64,000 nucleotides of DNA from Adineta steineri (lineage: Eukaryota > Rotifera > Eurotatoria > Adinetida > Adinetidae): assembly GCA_905250115.1 (NCBI GenBank), contig CAJNOI010000112.1, forward strand, positions 169,836-233,835, read 5' to 3'. Shown here in pieces: positions 23,601 to 35,724 of the stretch. Position 1 is the stretch's first letter, and the number at the start of each line of letters is the position of its first letter. The notes beneath the pieces were generated by a model. It had not been told where the DNA came from, made no database searches, and was given only the letters and a program-made list of their open reading frames with translations. Made by a program: the position numbers and the translations under genes.

Positions 23601-25206
23601 AATGGAATTCTTTCTATGATACTTATAAGCGATAGATTTTATTGAAAAACTGTACTGAAAATCTCGAGTATTTGTTTTATCTGTTCCTTTCATTTCTACT
23701 ATACTAATCAGGTATGGTCGACTAATATTATTCTTACTTTCTATAGCTAGATTTGTTTACTTAACAAACAGTCCACTGAAAAGTATGATAAACTAATTAA
23801 ACTTCATATGAATAATATGAAAAAATCTGAATGGAATTTTCGAAAAAATATTTTATAAACAACATACTTGTCGACGAAGATACACTTGTAGAATTTGTTC
23901 CATAGGTAGATGTTAATAAAGGAACTGATTGCGTACTATTCATCGGTGTTACTATTAAAAACAAATCTAAATTCATAGTAAAACAAAAATTAATAAGAAA
24001 ATACCACTAGACATTGTTGTCGTTGATGTTGTTCCATCTATTAAAAAGAAATGATATAATTTTAGTTAATAAAATAAATGAGATTTATTTTCACTTACTG
24101 CATCCATTTGTTACTAATAAAAACTTTTGGATGCGACGATTGGCCTCATCATTAATAAACATATTTCCATAACTATCAAAACTAAGTGAGTATGGAAGAT
24201 ATAATTGACTAGATGATGAGCCAGAAGATCCAGAACATGCTGCTATACATCGATATCCATAAGGTCCTGAACCGATAACACGATAGTTATATTGATCAAC
24301 AATAAAGAGATATCCATCAAAATCAAGAATAATTCCAGTTGGACGATTTAGTGTAATAGTTCCTGTTGTTATTGTAGTTCCATTTAATTGTCCTGATGCA
24401 AATTTTTGAATCCGATTATTATAACTGTCAGCCACGTACAAATTTAAATTATTATCGACAAAGATACCACATTGTCCATTAAGTGTAGATGGTGTTGATC
24501 CAGCAGTTCCTGTTCCAGCGACAGTATTCCAAATATTTAAATTTGTATACAATGATTTTGCGATAACTTTATTAGAATTATACAGTGAGCAGTAAAGCAT
24601 ATTATTAATATCAATAAAAAGACCATAACATGGTCCACAATTATACATTGCTGGAACACTACTTGTTGAATTAAATGCCCATCTATCCACCCGATTATAT
24701 GTATTACCATTATCAACATAAATGTCACCATTATCTGTGATGAAAAGGCCATAGGGTGAATCTAAACCACCCGAGATAATACTTGTCGGTGTTGTACTAC
24801 TATTAAACCAAATTAGCACGCGATCATTTGCTCTATCAGCTACATAGACTGTATTATTTGTATCGACAAAAAGTCCATGAACATTTGTACCAAGTGTAGC
24901 ACTAGTAGCAAAAGTTATAGCTACAGGATTCCATGTTGCATTTGCACAAAATTTCGGTAGATTGTATGCGATAGCTACAGAAAATAAAGAAGATCATTAT
25001 AAACCTAACGATAGACATTCTACATTCGATCAGTGTATTCATAATTATCTCATAGATATTTTTATTTTGAGAGAAAAATTGTTTCATGAAATTAAATGCC
25101 TTATTTTTACATTAAATACATTAACATTTTTAACAAAATGCATACCTGATGTTTGTCCAATAAATAGCGATAATAACCAAATATTGAGGAAGTTAAATAA
25201 TTTCAT
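20637..25206 (-). CDS. NHL-propeller ectodomain exons of the polycystin-like gene
   Basis: Exons: 25206-25146 (signal peptide MKLFNFLNIWLLSLF…), 24974-24099, 24037-24005, 23951-23868 (Ser/Thr linker), 23475-22588, 22319-21435 and 21382-20637 (cut by the hAT element). Each large exon encodes one unit of 292-296 residues built of NHL-type strands (GLFVDTNNTVYVAD, GIFVDNNLNLYVADSYNNRIQ, GYLFIVDQYNYRV) and a cysteine pair near the end (GFRC…GC). NHL repeats form six-bladed beta-propellers used for binding. All large exons have phase 1 at both ends, so they can be duplicated without breaking frame. The third unit contains an in-frame TAA (21733-21735) in the segment where the other units read Q/K-F-x-x-G/Q-Q-x-N-G. 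Confidence 0.8.
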
Positions 25207-27071
25207 ATTATTTAAATGAAATTAAAAAGTTAATAGTTTCTATTATAAATATTTTTGTAGTAATATTTTTTCAATGTTTCTCTATAATGAACTAGAAAAA
25301 AAAAGAATTTTAAAATTTTTTAAAGATTATAAATTTTATAGTCTGACATAAGGGATGAATCATTTTAAAATATTACTGTGATGAATGGGAATTTTTTGAA
25401 AAACCAATTCTTATATTTTATCTTATCTGTATCGTATTTATAAACCTCAGTAATATATTAGTACGAAAGAATCTATTTTTTTACCTAGAAATATATCGAA
25501 GTTATTCTATTTAATTTTAAAAAAATGTAATTTGTTGTTCTTTTTCATTATTAACAAACGGTTAAAGAAAATGCAGTTAAAAAAAATATTCTATGAATAG
25601 ATTTCTATTTAAATATTTCTTTTAATAATATTAAAAAGGAAAATGTTTGTTTGTTGTATTTTATTCTCTAAGCAATTTTCATATTCTAAAATCCAATTGT
25701 GCAACAAGAAAGATTTTTTTTAATATCCTATTTATGTGAGAGAGAATAATCATTTGTCATTCAATAACTAACGTTTGATTGAACTTCTGTATTTTTATCT
25801 TAAAATATCTGTTAAATCAATATTTTTCAAAAAAAAAAGACGCGAGAAAAATGTTTTTTTTCTCTATTTAATTAGTTATAAAATGTTGACATACGATTAA
25901 AAATAAATAAATCATTTTTACATTATATTTCTAAACCATCTGCATATTATTACTTATATAATAAAATGAAAAATACCCAGGAAATAAAAAATATGATAAA
26001 ACGGATATTATTTTTGATTTTCAATGGTTGAAATAATAATTTGCATCAGTATCATTCCGTAGTTTTAATTTTTAACCAATTCTATTTAAAGATTTTCAGA
26101 GAAATTTGTATTTTAATTAATGAAAATGAAATCTCTCATAAATAGTGTCCGTTACATCATTTTTTTATAACACTACTACTATTATTATCTAATTTGTGAA
26201 GATTAATAATTATTTTAACTAAATAAAAGATAATGTAAGAATAATATAAATTCGTTTAAATAAATATTTAAAAAAAAAGAAGTGAAGATCTATATTTATA
26301 TACCATCCTGAAGTAATAATAATCGAGATATTGCAGTATTTGATGATTTTACTCTTACTTAATGTTATTAAAATGAATAATCGTTTTATCGTAGTTATGA
26401 AAAGCTTACCTCTTTCAAGATTCTTTTGAACAATATGAATGAAAAATGTAATATACTAGTCTTCTCGAGAATGTCTAATAAATATGTTTACTCTGTAGCA
26501 TACTATCACGTTGATGACGATTCTTTTTTCTTCTCTTATACTATGCTTGGTTTATCACTTGTAAAAATAAAAAAAAAGACGAAGGAAGATAGAAATACAA
26601 CATTTAGAAAATATGTATTTTAAATCAAAGAATATCACTCAACAACGAATTAATAATCTATTATATTAGATCGAAATTCAGGTTAAAAATATATAATCAT
26701 AGAAAGATTTAAATGAATTATCAATTTCTATATTTTTCTGTGTATAATTATCTGAGAAATAATGAATAGAAATCTCATTCGTAGAAAGTACATGATCATA
26801 GTATCGAAGTATCAACAAAAATAAACAAATATTATTCATAGATATAATTATATAGTTTCAGTGTATATTTTTTTCTCAAAAAGTTTATTTTAGATTTTCA
26901 TTTGTAAAAACTCTTAGTAAGTAATAGAAAAAGTTGATTATTCAAACAGAACATTGTCGTCATCAACAAAAAGAAAAAAAAACTCTATGTGTTATTATAG
27001 AAACCATACAACTAAATGCATTCTGGCCTCTAATTACGATTTTTTTAAGTATAGGATCTTTTAATACACTG
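25207..27071. other. No gene recognised (very AT-rich)
   Basis: Upstream of the polycystin start. Dense A/T runs, no conserved ORF; the ORF at 26426-26623 has no recognisable domain. It presumably contains the polycystin promoter, but no clear element was identified. Confidence 0.4.
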
Positions 27072-27237
27072 ATCAGGGGTGTTCCGATTGGGAGCCGCGA
27101 CGGCCCCCAAATCTTGAAAATCTGCCAAAATTTCTGAAAAATTACAAAAATGCTAGGAATATTTTTGAAACTTTTCAGAAAATCTCGCAAAACCCATCGA
27201 CGACCCCCAATGTTTTGGACCTCGGGACACCCCTGAT
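27072..27237. mobile_element. MITE with 16-bp TIRs
   Basis: atcaggggtgttccga (27072-27087) and the reverse complement with one mismatch (27222-27237) bound a 166-bp GC-richer block. No transposase. Target duplication not clear. Confidence 0.6.
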
Positions 27238-27764
27238 TACGTTGTTGCTTCTCATCATTGCTTCATGTTTGTAGAATGCACTTTTTCTTCTACTGATGAC
27301 TAAATTGAAAAGATAAGCCATTCGATTTTTATCTACAAAAAAAAATAGTTTGAATGTATCTTAATCAAGAAAATGTAGAGGTGTAACTTCTAGTAGAATA
27401 TTCATTTAACATTTTTTTAACTGGAGAAAAATAAGTTGGAATATTATGAACAGGCCGATTTTTTTATATTGTAGATAAATAGAAGTGCTTCAATCAATTG
27501 ATGCATATTACATAGAACAAAAGTATAACGAATTTGAGCAATCAATTAAACTATATATCATCTAACAAAATCATTTTCTGCCATGTTTTTCTTTCAAATA
27601 AAATGTAATTTAATTTATTAAAAGAAACTTGTTATGCAAGTTAAGACAAAATAGTATTAATAATAAAATATAAATAGAAAATATTGTCAGATCGAACAAA
27701 ACAGCTTTATATTTACAGTGTATGCCGTAGAAAATGACAATACTTTTAAATATACATATGTATT

Positions 27765-28350
27765 AGTTAATATTAGAAATACCATTAACATTAACTTTAT
27801 TACGTACACATTCTGTATTATTCCCTGCTGAATTTTATTGTAAATTTTGGTCATTTATTAAATGGCATTAGTTTATATCTGATGACATTAGTATCAATTG
27901 AACGTTATTTACTTTTATTTTACAATTCATTCTGACGTCGCCATAGATTTCGTATACGTCTTTTACCTTTCATTTTTTGTTTTCTAAGTATTATTTTATT
28001 TTATTTTTTAACAATATTTATTTATGATTGTACAAATACTTGTAGTCCACAGAATTATTTATTAAATACTTATGATAAGATAGCTTATCAAATAATGCCA
28101 GTTTGCTTGATAGGTGTTGTTAATTTATTTACTATAATATAAGCCTTACGTCAAGAATCTAGAATGAAACAACAAAATTTATGGTTAAAAAGTCGTAAAA
28201 TGGTCATACCGTTGGTTGGATTCCAACAATAATTTCAATATTAATATGTTATTTTAATTCAATATCAAATTCAAAATTAATATTTACTTATTGATTTATG
28301 TCCATTTTTTTGTTTAGTTGGTTTAACTGAAGCTCGAGATAGATTTCGAC
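27765..28350 (+). pseudogene. Rhodopsin-family GPCR remnant
   Basis: Frame-by-frame reading gives fragments of a seven-TM receptor: HSVLFPAEFYCKFWSFIKW (TM2-TM3 loop with the conserved Cys), then after a frameshift ISLYLMTLVSIERYLLLF (TM3 ending in the E-R-Y form of DRY), TM4, a Cys-containing loop, TM5, then RQESRMKQQNLWLKSRKM (loop 3) and a broken TM6-TM7. There are in-frame stops (TGA after YNSF, TAA after VNLFTII) and at least two frameshifts. It resembles the expanded class A GPCRs of rotifers. Ligand unknown; not functional. Confidence 0.65.
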
Positions 28351-29174
28351 GTTTAATCTCATCGTACTGAAAGAATCGATTGAAAAATAATATGAGTAAT
28401 TAGAAATCTTATAGAACATTTTATAATTAAATAAATAAAGTTTTTAAGAAAGAATTATACTACTTTTTAATTTAATATTCTGTACAATACAAAGCTGTCA
28501 GCACAATACCTTTCAGATTAAAATGTGAAACACGAAATAGTTTCTATAACGTCAGCTAATAGCATCTATTATATTGAGGGTGTGAAGCAAGGCGTATATA
28601 TGGATGAATACAAGATCGATAGCTGCCCCCGCAACGCCTAGTTTTTATAGAAACAATCAGAAGATAAAAATACGATAGAAATATGCTAAAGTTAAATCTC
28701 TTTCAAACTGTGTTTTCATTTTGTAAATAAATCTGATCTCACGCAATCGATTCAATATAAATATGAGTTCAGAAGAATCAATTTTTCGTTAGTTTTCATC
28801 ATGAAACTAATAATATATATATTTTCTATAGTACTGTTGTTATTTTAAATATGAACTCGCAAAAATTAGTCTCATCAAAGTGCACTAGTGGATTTTCCGG
28901 TATAAATTATATCATCAGACTACGTACTGTATATATATACCGGTTTTTCAATAAAACCAAAGCAACAAATAAATTAATTCTGTTGGTTATCTCAGTGTAG
29001 CCAATAACATAATCTTTTCCGTTCTCTTCCTTCGAACAAGTTATTTCATCACTATGAGAAATCTATGATATATCACAAGTATAAAAATACGTAAAACGAA
29101 TGAAGCGAAGCATTATTACATTTCATTTTATCGACATAAAACGACACACAAGACCATTTCAATAATTTCAATCA
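28351..29174. other. Intergenic; possible promoter of F-box/LRR gene
   Basis: No gene seen. A TATAAAAA-like word at about 29080 lies some 95 bp before the ATG at 29175 and may belong to that gene's promoter. Confidence 0.35.
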
Positions 29175-32100
29175 ATGTCGAACAAAATACCTCTTACTTT
29201 TCTTACATTACCGGTAGAACTTGTCTACCGAATTCTGGATTATCAGAGTGATTTAACAATGCTGTACTCAATGCAAAATGTGTGTCAACGATTCAATACA
29301 ATCCTCGACAGTTACTATCGATACCAAGTAAACTTTTTTCAAATATAATTATCTATCTTTCCGCTATTTTTGAATTACTTCCTATTCTTATAATCTATCT
29401 CTCTGAGGAAATGCGTGAATACCATAATGACAAAGAATATTGATTCGTCAACTAATAATCTCCTCAAACGATTTATAAGCAGTACCGAAGCAATAGAAAA
29501 GAAATATGAAAATATTCATAAAAACAATCTTTTCTTTTCTTTTCTTTTCTAAATATTCCACTGCTCCCACATTGTTTTTACTCATCCATGTGCAATATTT
29601 AGAAGAGAAAGAAAAGAAGGAATTGCTTTTATCTGATTTTTTGCGTTGAAAGCGGGTTTTTTAGTAGAGACTAAAGACCTTATAGAAGTTGTAGGTGAAA
29701 TAAATCAATTATCCTTCACCAGATTGCTTTTTCAGTCAGAAGAGTTCTAATATTATATTGCATACTACTAGTTTTTTTGTTTCATATGAACACATATTAC
29801 TTCATACACGCTATACGTCAATTTAATTCGCGGCAGATGCCAGAATAAAGAAATGTGATAACACTTAAAGATTATACATATAGATCTTAAACATTTACAC
29901 AGCTAAGAATAGCAGTACCACGATCCAGAAAATGGCTATCGAAAGAAAATTGAGAGAACTCAAGAAGTTTAAGAGACAGTAATAAGTTAGACTTATACCA
30001 TCTTAAGACTCAAAGAACTGAAGAAATTCAAGAGATACTGATAAACGACATTTTTTTTACTGTTTGAAAATGCTGTGAACTTGAAGAAATTAAAATGAAT
30101 TTGAAAGATACTGATACGATGAGACCATCCGACAAGATCCAACAGGAATCCGAGAAACAGAAAAACACTGGATTCTGCTAGCTCAAACCTGAGGGCAGAT
30201 TAGACAACGTTCGCGTGACTGTAGGAATGCACTAACCATAAAAAACCATGTGAAGACAATTAAATTTCTTGAGTTACTACAACTACTACATTTTGTAGAA
30301 TTTCTTAGATCTTCTTTCAAACCAACGAGTTTTCTTGGAAAGACTTAATTCTACCTATTATTATCGCTTGAATTCCTGCAATTTTATTAATTTTTCCATT
30401 TCTGGATCATATGTACATCTTCTTAAGAGAAAGTAATCATCAAAAAGAAGAATGAAACAACCTTTTACAGATATACGGCAAAATTTACTGAAGAACTACT
30501 AAACTGTAAATACTTTTCTCTTACCTAAGCATCAAAATGGAACCTTGTTTACTAGTTCACTAAATTCAGCATCTATATTATACTGTCTCAGTTTTCAATA
30601 ACAATATAGAACAATTTGTTGACGTATAATATTCTAGAAGCTTCTTCGATCTGACTTGATTAATTGAATATTACTGAACAGTCATTCAGTAAAAAGAGGT
30701 GTATATGTCGAGCAATATCTGGTCATAAATTTCATCCGCAATGACACGAGTGACTTCTTCTCTCCCATAATATTTTCCTCAATGTTCCAACTCGTGCAAG
30801 TACAGGTTTCCAAAGAAAAGAGAACCTCCACTTTTTTTATCCTCATTCTTCTTCACAAGATTTGACTAACGTCTTATAAAACAATACGGTAACTCATCGT
30901 CTCTCTCTATCTATTCAATATATTCCACTATACTATTTCATACAGACACTTACCACATTACATCGCAAATGGCCTAAACTCGGAGATGTTGGAGCACAAC
31001 ACCTAGCAGATGCATTACGCAATAATAAGGTAAACATCATTCTGTTCCATATCTATCGTATATATATATCAATCTGAACCTTTTTGTGTAGACACTTACC
31101 ACCTTAAGTTTTGAATACAATGAAATCGGAGAAGTTGGAGTACAACATCTAGCAGATGCATTACGAAATAATACGGTAAATATCATCTGCTTCCTCATCT
31201 ATCTTATCTATATATCTACACTTTATCGTGCAGACTCTTACCAAATTAAATCTCGACTCGAATAAAATCGGTGAGGTTGGAGCACAGCATATAGCAGATG
31301 TATTACGAAACAATAAAGTAAATATCATCTGCTTCCTCATCTCTCTCATATAATCATCTGCACTTTTCTTGCAGACCCTTACCGAATTAAATCTCGGAAG
31401 CAATAAAATTGGAGCTGATGGAACGCACTATCTAGCAGATGCATTACGAAATAATACGGTAAATATCATCTGCTTCCTCATCTATCTTATCTATATATCT
31501 ACACTTTATCGTGCAGACTCTTACCAAATTAAATCTCGAATCGAATAAAATCGGTGAGGTTGGAGCACAGCATATAGCAGATGTATTATGAAATAATAAA
31601 GTAAATATCATTCTGTTCCACATCTATCTTATATAATCATCTGCACTTTTCTTGCAGACACTTACCGAATTAAATCTCGGTGACAATCGAATCGGAGATA
31701 CTGGAACACAGCATCTCGCAGATGCATTAAGAAATAATACGGTAACTATCATTCTCCTTCTCATCTATTTCATATATTCATCTGTACTTTTTCTTGCAGA
31801 CACTTACGACATTAGATCTCGGATTAAATCAAATCGGAGATGTTGGAGCACAGCATCTAGCAGATGCATTACAAAATAATACGGTAAGTATCGTTCTCTT
31901 TCACATCTATCTCGTCTATTCATCTACCCTTTCTCGTGTAGACATTTACCACATTAAAGCTCTGGTGCAATGGAATCGGAGATGTAGGAGTTCAACATCT
32001 AGCAGATGTATTACGAAATAATAAGGTAAATACTATTTTGTTCCACGTCTGTCCTATATGTTCATCTGCACTTTTTCATGTAGACACTTACGACATTAGA

Positions 32101-32327
32101 ACTCAAAATAAATCAAATCGGAGATGTTGAAGCACAGCATCTAGCAGATGCATTACAAAATAATATGGTAACTATCATTCTCTTCCACATCTATCTTATA
32201 TATGCATCTGCACTTTTTCTTGCAGACACTTACCGAATTAAATCTCCTGGGCAATCAAATCGGAGAGAAACTCCAGGTTGAACTCGATGAGTTCATTCAT
32301 CAGAACAACAGAGCAGCAAAGTTGTAA
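29175..32327 (+). CDS. F-box-like/leucine-rich-repeat protein, one repeat per exon
   Basis: Exon 1 (29175-29327, 51 codons, phase 0) encodes an F-box-like helix set (TLPVELVYRILDY…NVCQRFN). After an intron of about 1.6 kb come nine exons of exactly 84 nt: 30946-31029, 31092-31175, 31234-31317, 31375-31458, 31517-31600, 31658-31741, 31800-31883, 31942-32025 and 32084-32167. Each is a 28-residue LRR (TLTELNLGDNRIGDTGTQHL type). A terminal 102-nt exon ends at TAA 32325-32327. F-box/LRR proteins usually recruit substrates to SCF ubiquitin ligases; that role is inferred. Exon 31517-31600 carries TGA (31589-31591) where its near-identical sister exon has CGA, so the full protein needs skipping of that exon, or this is a decaying copy. 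Joining exon 1 to the repeats is inferred from phase. Confidence 0.7.
31148..31660 (+). repeat. 283-bp duplicated LRR exon-intron unit
   Basis: The end of exon 2, its intron, exon 3 and the start of the next intron recur 283 bp downstream nearly unchanged (exons at 31234 and 31517). This is a recent duplication within the array. The second copy carries the TGA codon. Confidence 0.8.
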
Positions 32328-33314
32328 ATGATGATATCGACGATAGATTGATCACTGGGAGAAAACTGTTGATGAATTTGTGCATGAGTTTCTTTGTTGG
32401 GTATCATCGTAACTAAATATAAATAGAACTGTTTTATTTTATGTGTGATTTGTACTATAAGCATATTATTGGGATAGGTTTTTTATTGATATGTACTGGT
32501 CTTTAGATGGAGCATGTTTTATGATGATATTCATGATGATTGAATGTCGATTATAGTATGCTACGAAATTATATATAATTGAATCTCGTTGTTTGAAAAA
32601 GGACATATGCTATTGATAGTCGTCGATCGATATCTTGTTTATTAACTGAGTTAATTAAGGGCTGTCAGAAAGTGTCTGTGCAAAGAAGAATATTGGTAAG
32701 ATAAATACTGTTCAATATGTATTTTATTGCAATAAATTTTGAGAAGTGTAGGTGTGGGTATGGAGTATATAAAAGTCAGACTAGCACCCACACCCTGCCT
32801 CGACTGATGATTATATCGAGAAGGTACTTATGTTTGATTCTGATGAAAAACTTCTTATGCGATTGGCAAATGAAATAGCTAAACATTTAAAGAAACGAAG
32901 CAGATAAATATAAAAAATTAGGTGAAGTAAATAAAGTAATTGGATTCCTGAATTGAGCCGATTGTTCATATAATGATTCGGACACGCTTCAACCTGTTAA
33001 TTGTCGAAAGATTCTTGCAGATATTCAAAATCGATTTGTGAAAAAAACAATAGATTATATATTGAAATAATTCTCTGAGTTTTTATTTTTTCTCGATAAA
33101 AGATATATGTTTAAGTCAATAGTGAACTCTATCGATAGAATTTATAAATGGACAAGTAAACAAAGAATAAAAGTGAACATATAATTATACAGTTAATAAT
33201 GATTGAAAAGAAGTGTCTTTGAATTTACTGATAGAGAAAGAAAAAAATCTTTTAAATTATTTATTGCAATTGAAATCAATAATTATCTTCAAAAATATTC
33301 TTTTTTCATGTAAA
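32328..33314. other. Intergenic with telomere-like hairpin
   Basis: No gene. 32739-32803 holds inverted arms (ttgagaagtgtaggtgtggg … gcacccacaccctgcctcga). Confidence 0.5.
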
Positions 33315-35012
33315 ATGGCAATAAATAAACAAGAAAAAATTCTTATTAATTTAGCCGGCGATGTTATGATTGGTTAGATTTTCTTTTAAACTGAATATTT
33401 TCAATAAACATATGATTTTTAAATTATTAAAGGCCGTTTAATTGATCAACTTCTTCCAACATCTGTTCATAATCCTGAAGAAGCAGCTTTCGTTCATCAA
33501 TTTCGTTTATCTCGAAGTCTACATTGTCCTTATTTACAAAAAGGTAAATATAATTATGAAACTATTTGGGGAAATACTTTACCATTATGGAAAGAGGTGA
33601 ATGCAAAACATAATACACTTCTTTTTGAAAAAAATAATTTTTATTTAAGGGAAATTTAAATATTATTAATTTGGAAACATCTGTAACAACCCATGATGAA
33701 CTTTGGCCGGAAAAAGTTTTTAAGTAAATCATTCATTTCTTTTATATGATATTCTATCCTTTTATTTTTTCTTATTTAGTTATCGTACTCATCCTGATAA
33801 TATAGCTTGTCTAACAACAGCTAATATTCATCATGTTTCACTTGCTAATAATCATACGTTAGATTTTGGAATTAAAGGTCTTGAAGAAACATGTGATAGT
33901 CTAGAGAAATCTGGTATATCTTATGTGGGTAAGTAAGTTTTAACAGTTAATAATAGCCAATAATACTTGAACCATTTTCGATAGAAATATCAGAGCGATA
34001 TAGATTCTGTCGTTAGATAATGATGATTTTTATCTAAGTAACTCATAAAAATACACATTGCTATGTAATACAAGTTGCGAAGATATCTATATAAAAAGAA
34101 GCTGTTTTTACAACCTCGATAGAATTAAATCGTTAAACTCAACCAAGGTGTCTACTTACATTGTAAATAAAATGATACTGTAGTATAATTATGATCAGAT
34201 AAATCAGTCGATAATCGACAACGATTTCATCACTAGATTTTCGATAATGTTGAATTATTATTTTTTATATAGGTGCAAGTAAAACACGTCAACATGCACT
34301 TGGACCAGTTTACATTGATATTCCAACAACAATTAAAAAGTTAAAACCTGTTCCTATTAGTTCAACTACACCTCGTTCTTCTACATCAATTAGAATTGGT
34401 CTACTTTCTGCATCTGACCATCCATCAGATTGGTCTTCTGTTCCTTCATTTCATTTAATTACTTATGATCTTCCACAACTTTATACGCAACTTGCACCTC
34501 TCATTGCCACGGCACGTTCAAATTGTGATTTTGTTATTTTTTCTATTCATTGGGGTCCTAATTATCAATGGATACCCGATAGAAAAATTCAAGAACTCGG
34601 TCGTTGGATGATTAATGAAGGTGTTGATCTTATACATGGACATTCAAGTCATCATATACAAGGTGTAGAAATTGTTAAACGTCAAAATCAAACGTATGGT
34701 TTAATAATCTTTGGTTGTGGAGATTTTCTTGATGATTATGCAATCGATAAACAATATCGAAATGATCTTAGTGCACTATTTCGCTTAAATTTATCAATAT
34801 CATCATCAAATTCAGATAAGAAAAAATCAATTTATCTTCATTCACTTTCAATTTTTCCCGTACGATGTTCGAATTTTCAAGTTAATCGATTAGAAAAAGA
34901 AGATACTGATTGGATCTGGATTCAACAAAAACTGGTGCAATTAAGTAAGATCGATAATAAAACATGGACAATTGGTGAAGATAATAATATAGTACTTGAT
35001 ATTCATTCTTAA
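33315..35012 (+). CDS. CapA-type (poly-gamma-glutamate synthesis / PGA_cap) protein
   Basis: Five exons, 33315-33372, 33433-33596, 33650-33723, 33780-33928 and 34273-35012, total 1185 nt, 394 residues, ending in TAA. The N-terminal NLAGDVMIGR, internal INLETSVT, ANNHTLDFG and IFSIHWGPNY, and INEGVDLIHGHSSHHIQG are the signature blocks of the bacterial CapA/PgsA family, a metallophosphatase-like fold with Asp/His/Asn metal ligands. In bacteria these act in poly-gamma-glutamate capsule synthesis. There is no signal peptide, so a cytosolic enzyme of unknown substrate is likely. The introns show the gene is native to this eukaryotic genome now, but the family is mainly bacterial and fungal, so ancient horizontal acquisition is plausible. 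Confidence 0.85.
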
Positions 35013-35724
35013 TTTTATATAAAATAAAAATGAACTTTTCTTCTTGTTATTATACGTTGATATATATAAGAATGCATTACATATTACGAAAAAAATAACA
35101 TCAAAGAATTAAATTATACAGTCAAAAACATTCGACAAGATGTTGTTTTTCTACAAAGTTGCTCAGCTTGCAATATTCGTTTGTAAGTGATTTACATAAA
35201 TAATTAACATTACATTTTGTAGAATATTTCGAAAAAAGAATCAAGTGTAAACCTCAAAGCATTAATTACAATCTTTTATAAAATATTAAGAAGTTCATTA
35301 TGTTGTATGTCATATAATAAATTCTTCGTAAAGAACACGGATGTCATTTGCCTATTACGTTAGCATATTCTGTAGTTTAGGGACATACTGCGCGTGTCAT
35401 ATTTATATTTCCTCCTTATCTATGGGGTACTTTACATTTTTACTGACTTGGTAAGAACATCGTTCGTAATTAAAATAAAAAAGGAAAACTGCTTGCTGGA
35501 TTGATCCGTAATTAGATGTCAAGCGCAGCTTTGTCAGAGAAGGCATTTTGTTGATTGAACCAATCTGAAAATTAATAGAAGTTCTATTTTACTTGAGAAA
35601 TAAGCGAGAAGATTTTCATTAAAATCTGATTAATAAAATCAACTCAACTAAAGAGATTATATCATTTAGTCAGTTAAAGTACATTTAATGTGTTAAGCGA
35701 AAAACAAATTCTAATATAGATTGA
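35013..35724. other. Intergenic, nothing recognised
   Basis: Between two convergent genes (CapA-like on plus, nucleoside hydrolase on minus). It must contain both 3' ends; AATAAA-like words are present but no other feature was seen. Confidence 0.4.

Larger units (their letters stand above)
8320..25206 (-). pseudogene. Polycystin-1-like NHL/REJ/GPS/PLAT/channel gene with three lesions
   Basis: 34 exons were traced on the minus strand from ATG 25206 to TGA 8322-8320; phases agree at every junction. Discounting the lesions, exon lengths sum to 10698 nt, exactly 3566 codons. Order: signal peptide (residues 1-20); NHL unit 1 (21-312); short Ser/Thr linker; NHL units 2-4 (to about 1237); Ser/Thr-rich stalk (1238-1478); REJ region (1479 to about 2300); GPS (near 2515); first TM; PLAT (2583-2710); further TMs; polycystin extracellular domain and channel (about 3060-3506); short C-terminus. 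Lesions: TAA at 21733-21735, a hAT insertion at 17369-20636, and a 29-bp duplication at 10201-10258. One exon contains a 10-N gap. Polycystin-1 family proteins are large membrane receptors or channel subunits. This copy cannot make the full protein as it stands. Confidence 0.8.

Noticed and set aside
26963..27190. ORF over the MITE at 27.1 kb
   Set aside because: It lies mostly inside the inverted-repeat element and has no domain.
29870..30210. Repeated 'gaact.aagaa.tt.aagaga' words suggesting a coding repeat
   Set aside because: Frames are broken by stops in every reading; probably a degenerate repeat inside the F-box/LRR intron.
31161..31403. Minus-strand ORF within the LRR array
   Set aside because: Antisense of LRR exons; crosses exon-intron borders that are clearly plus strand.
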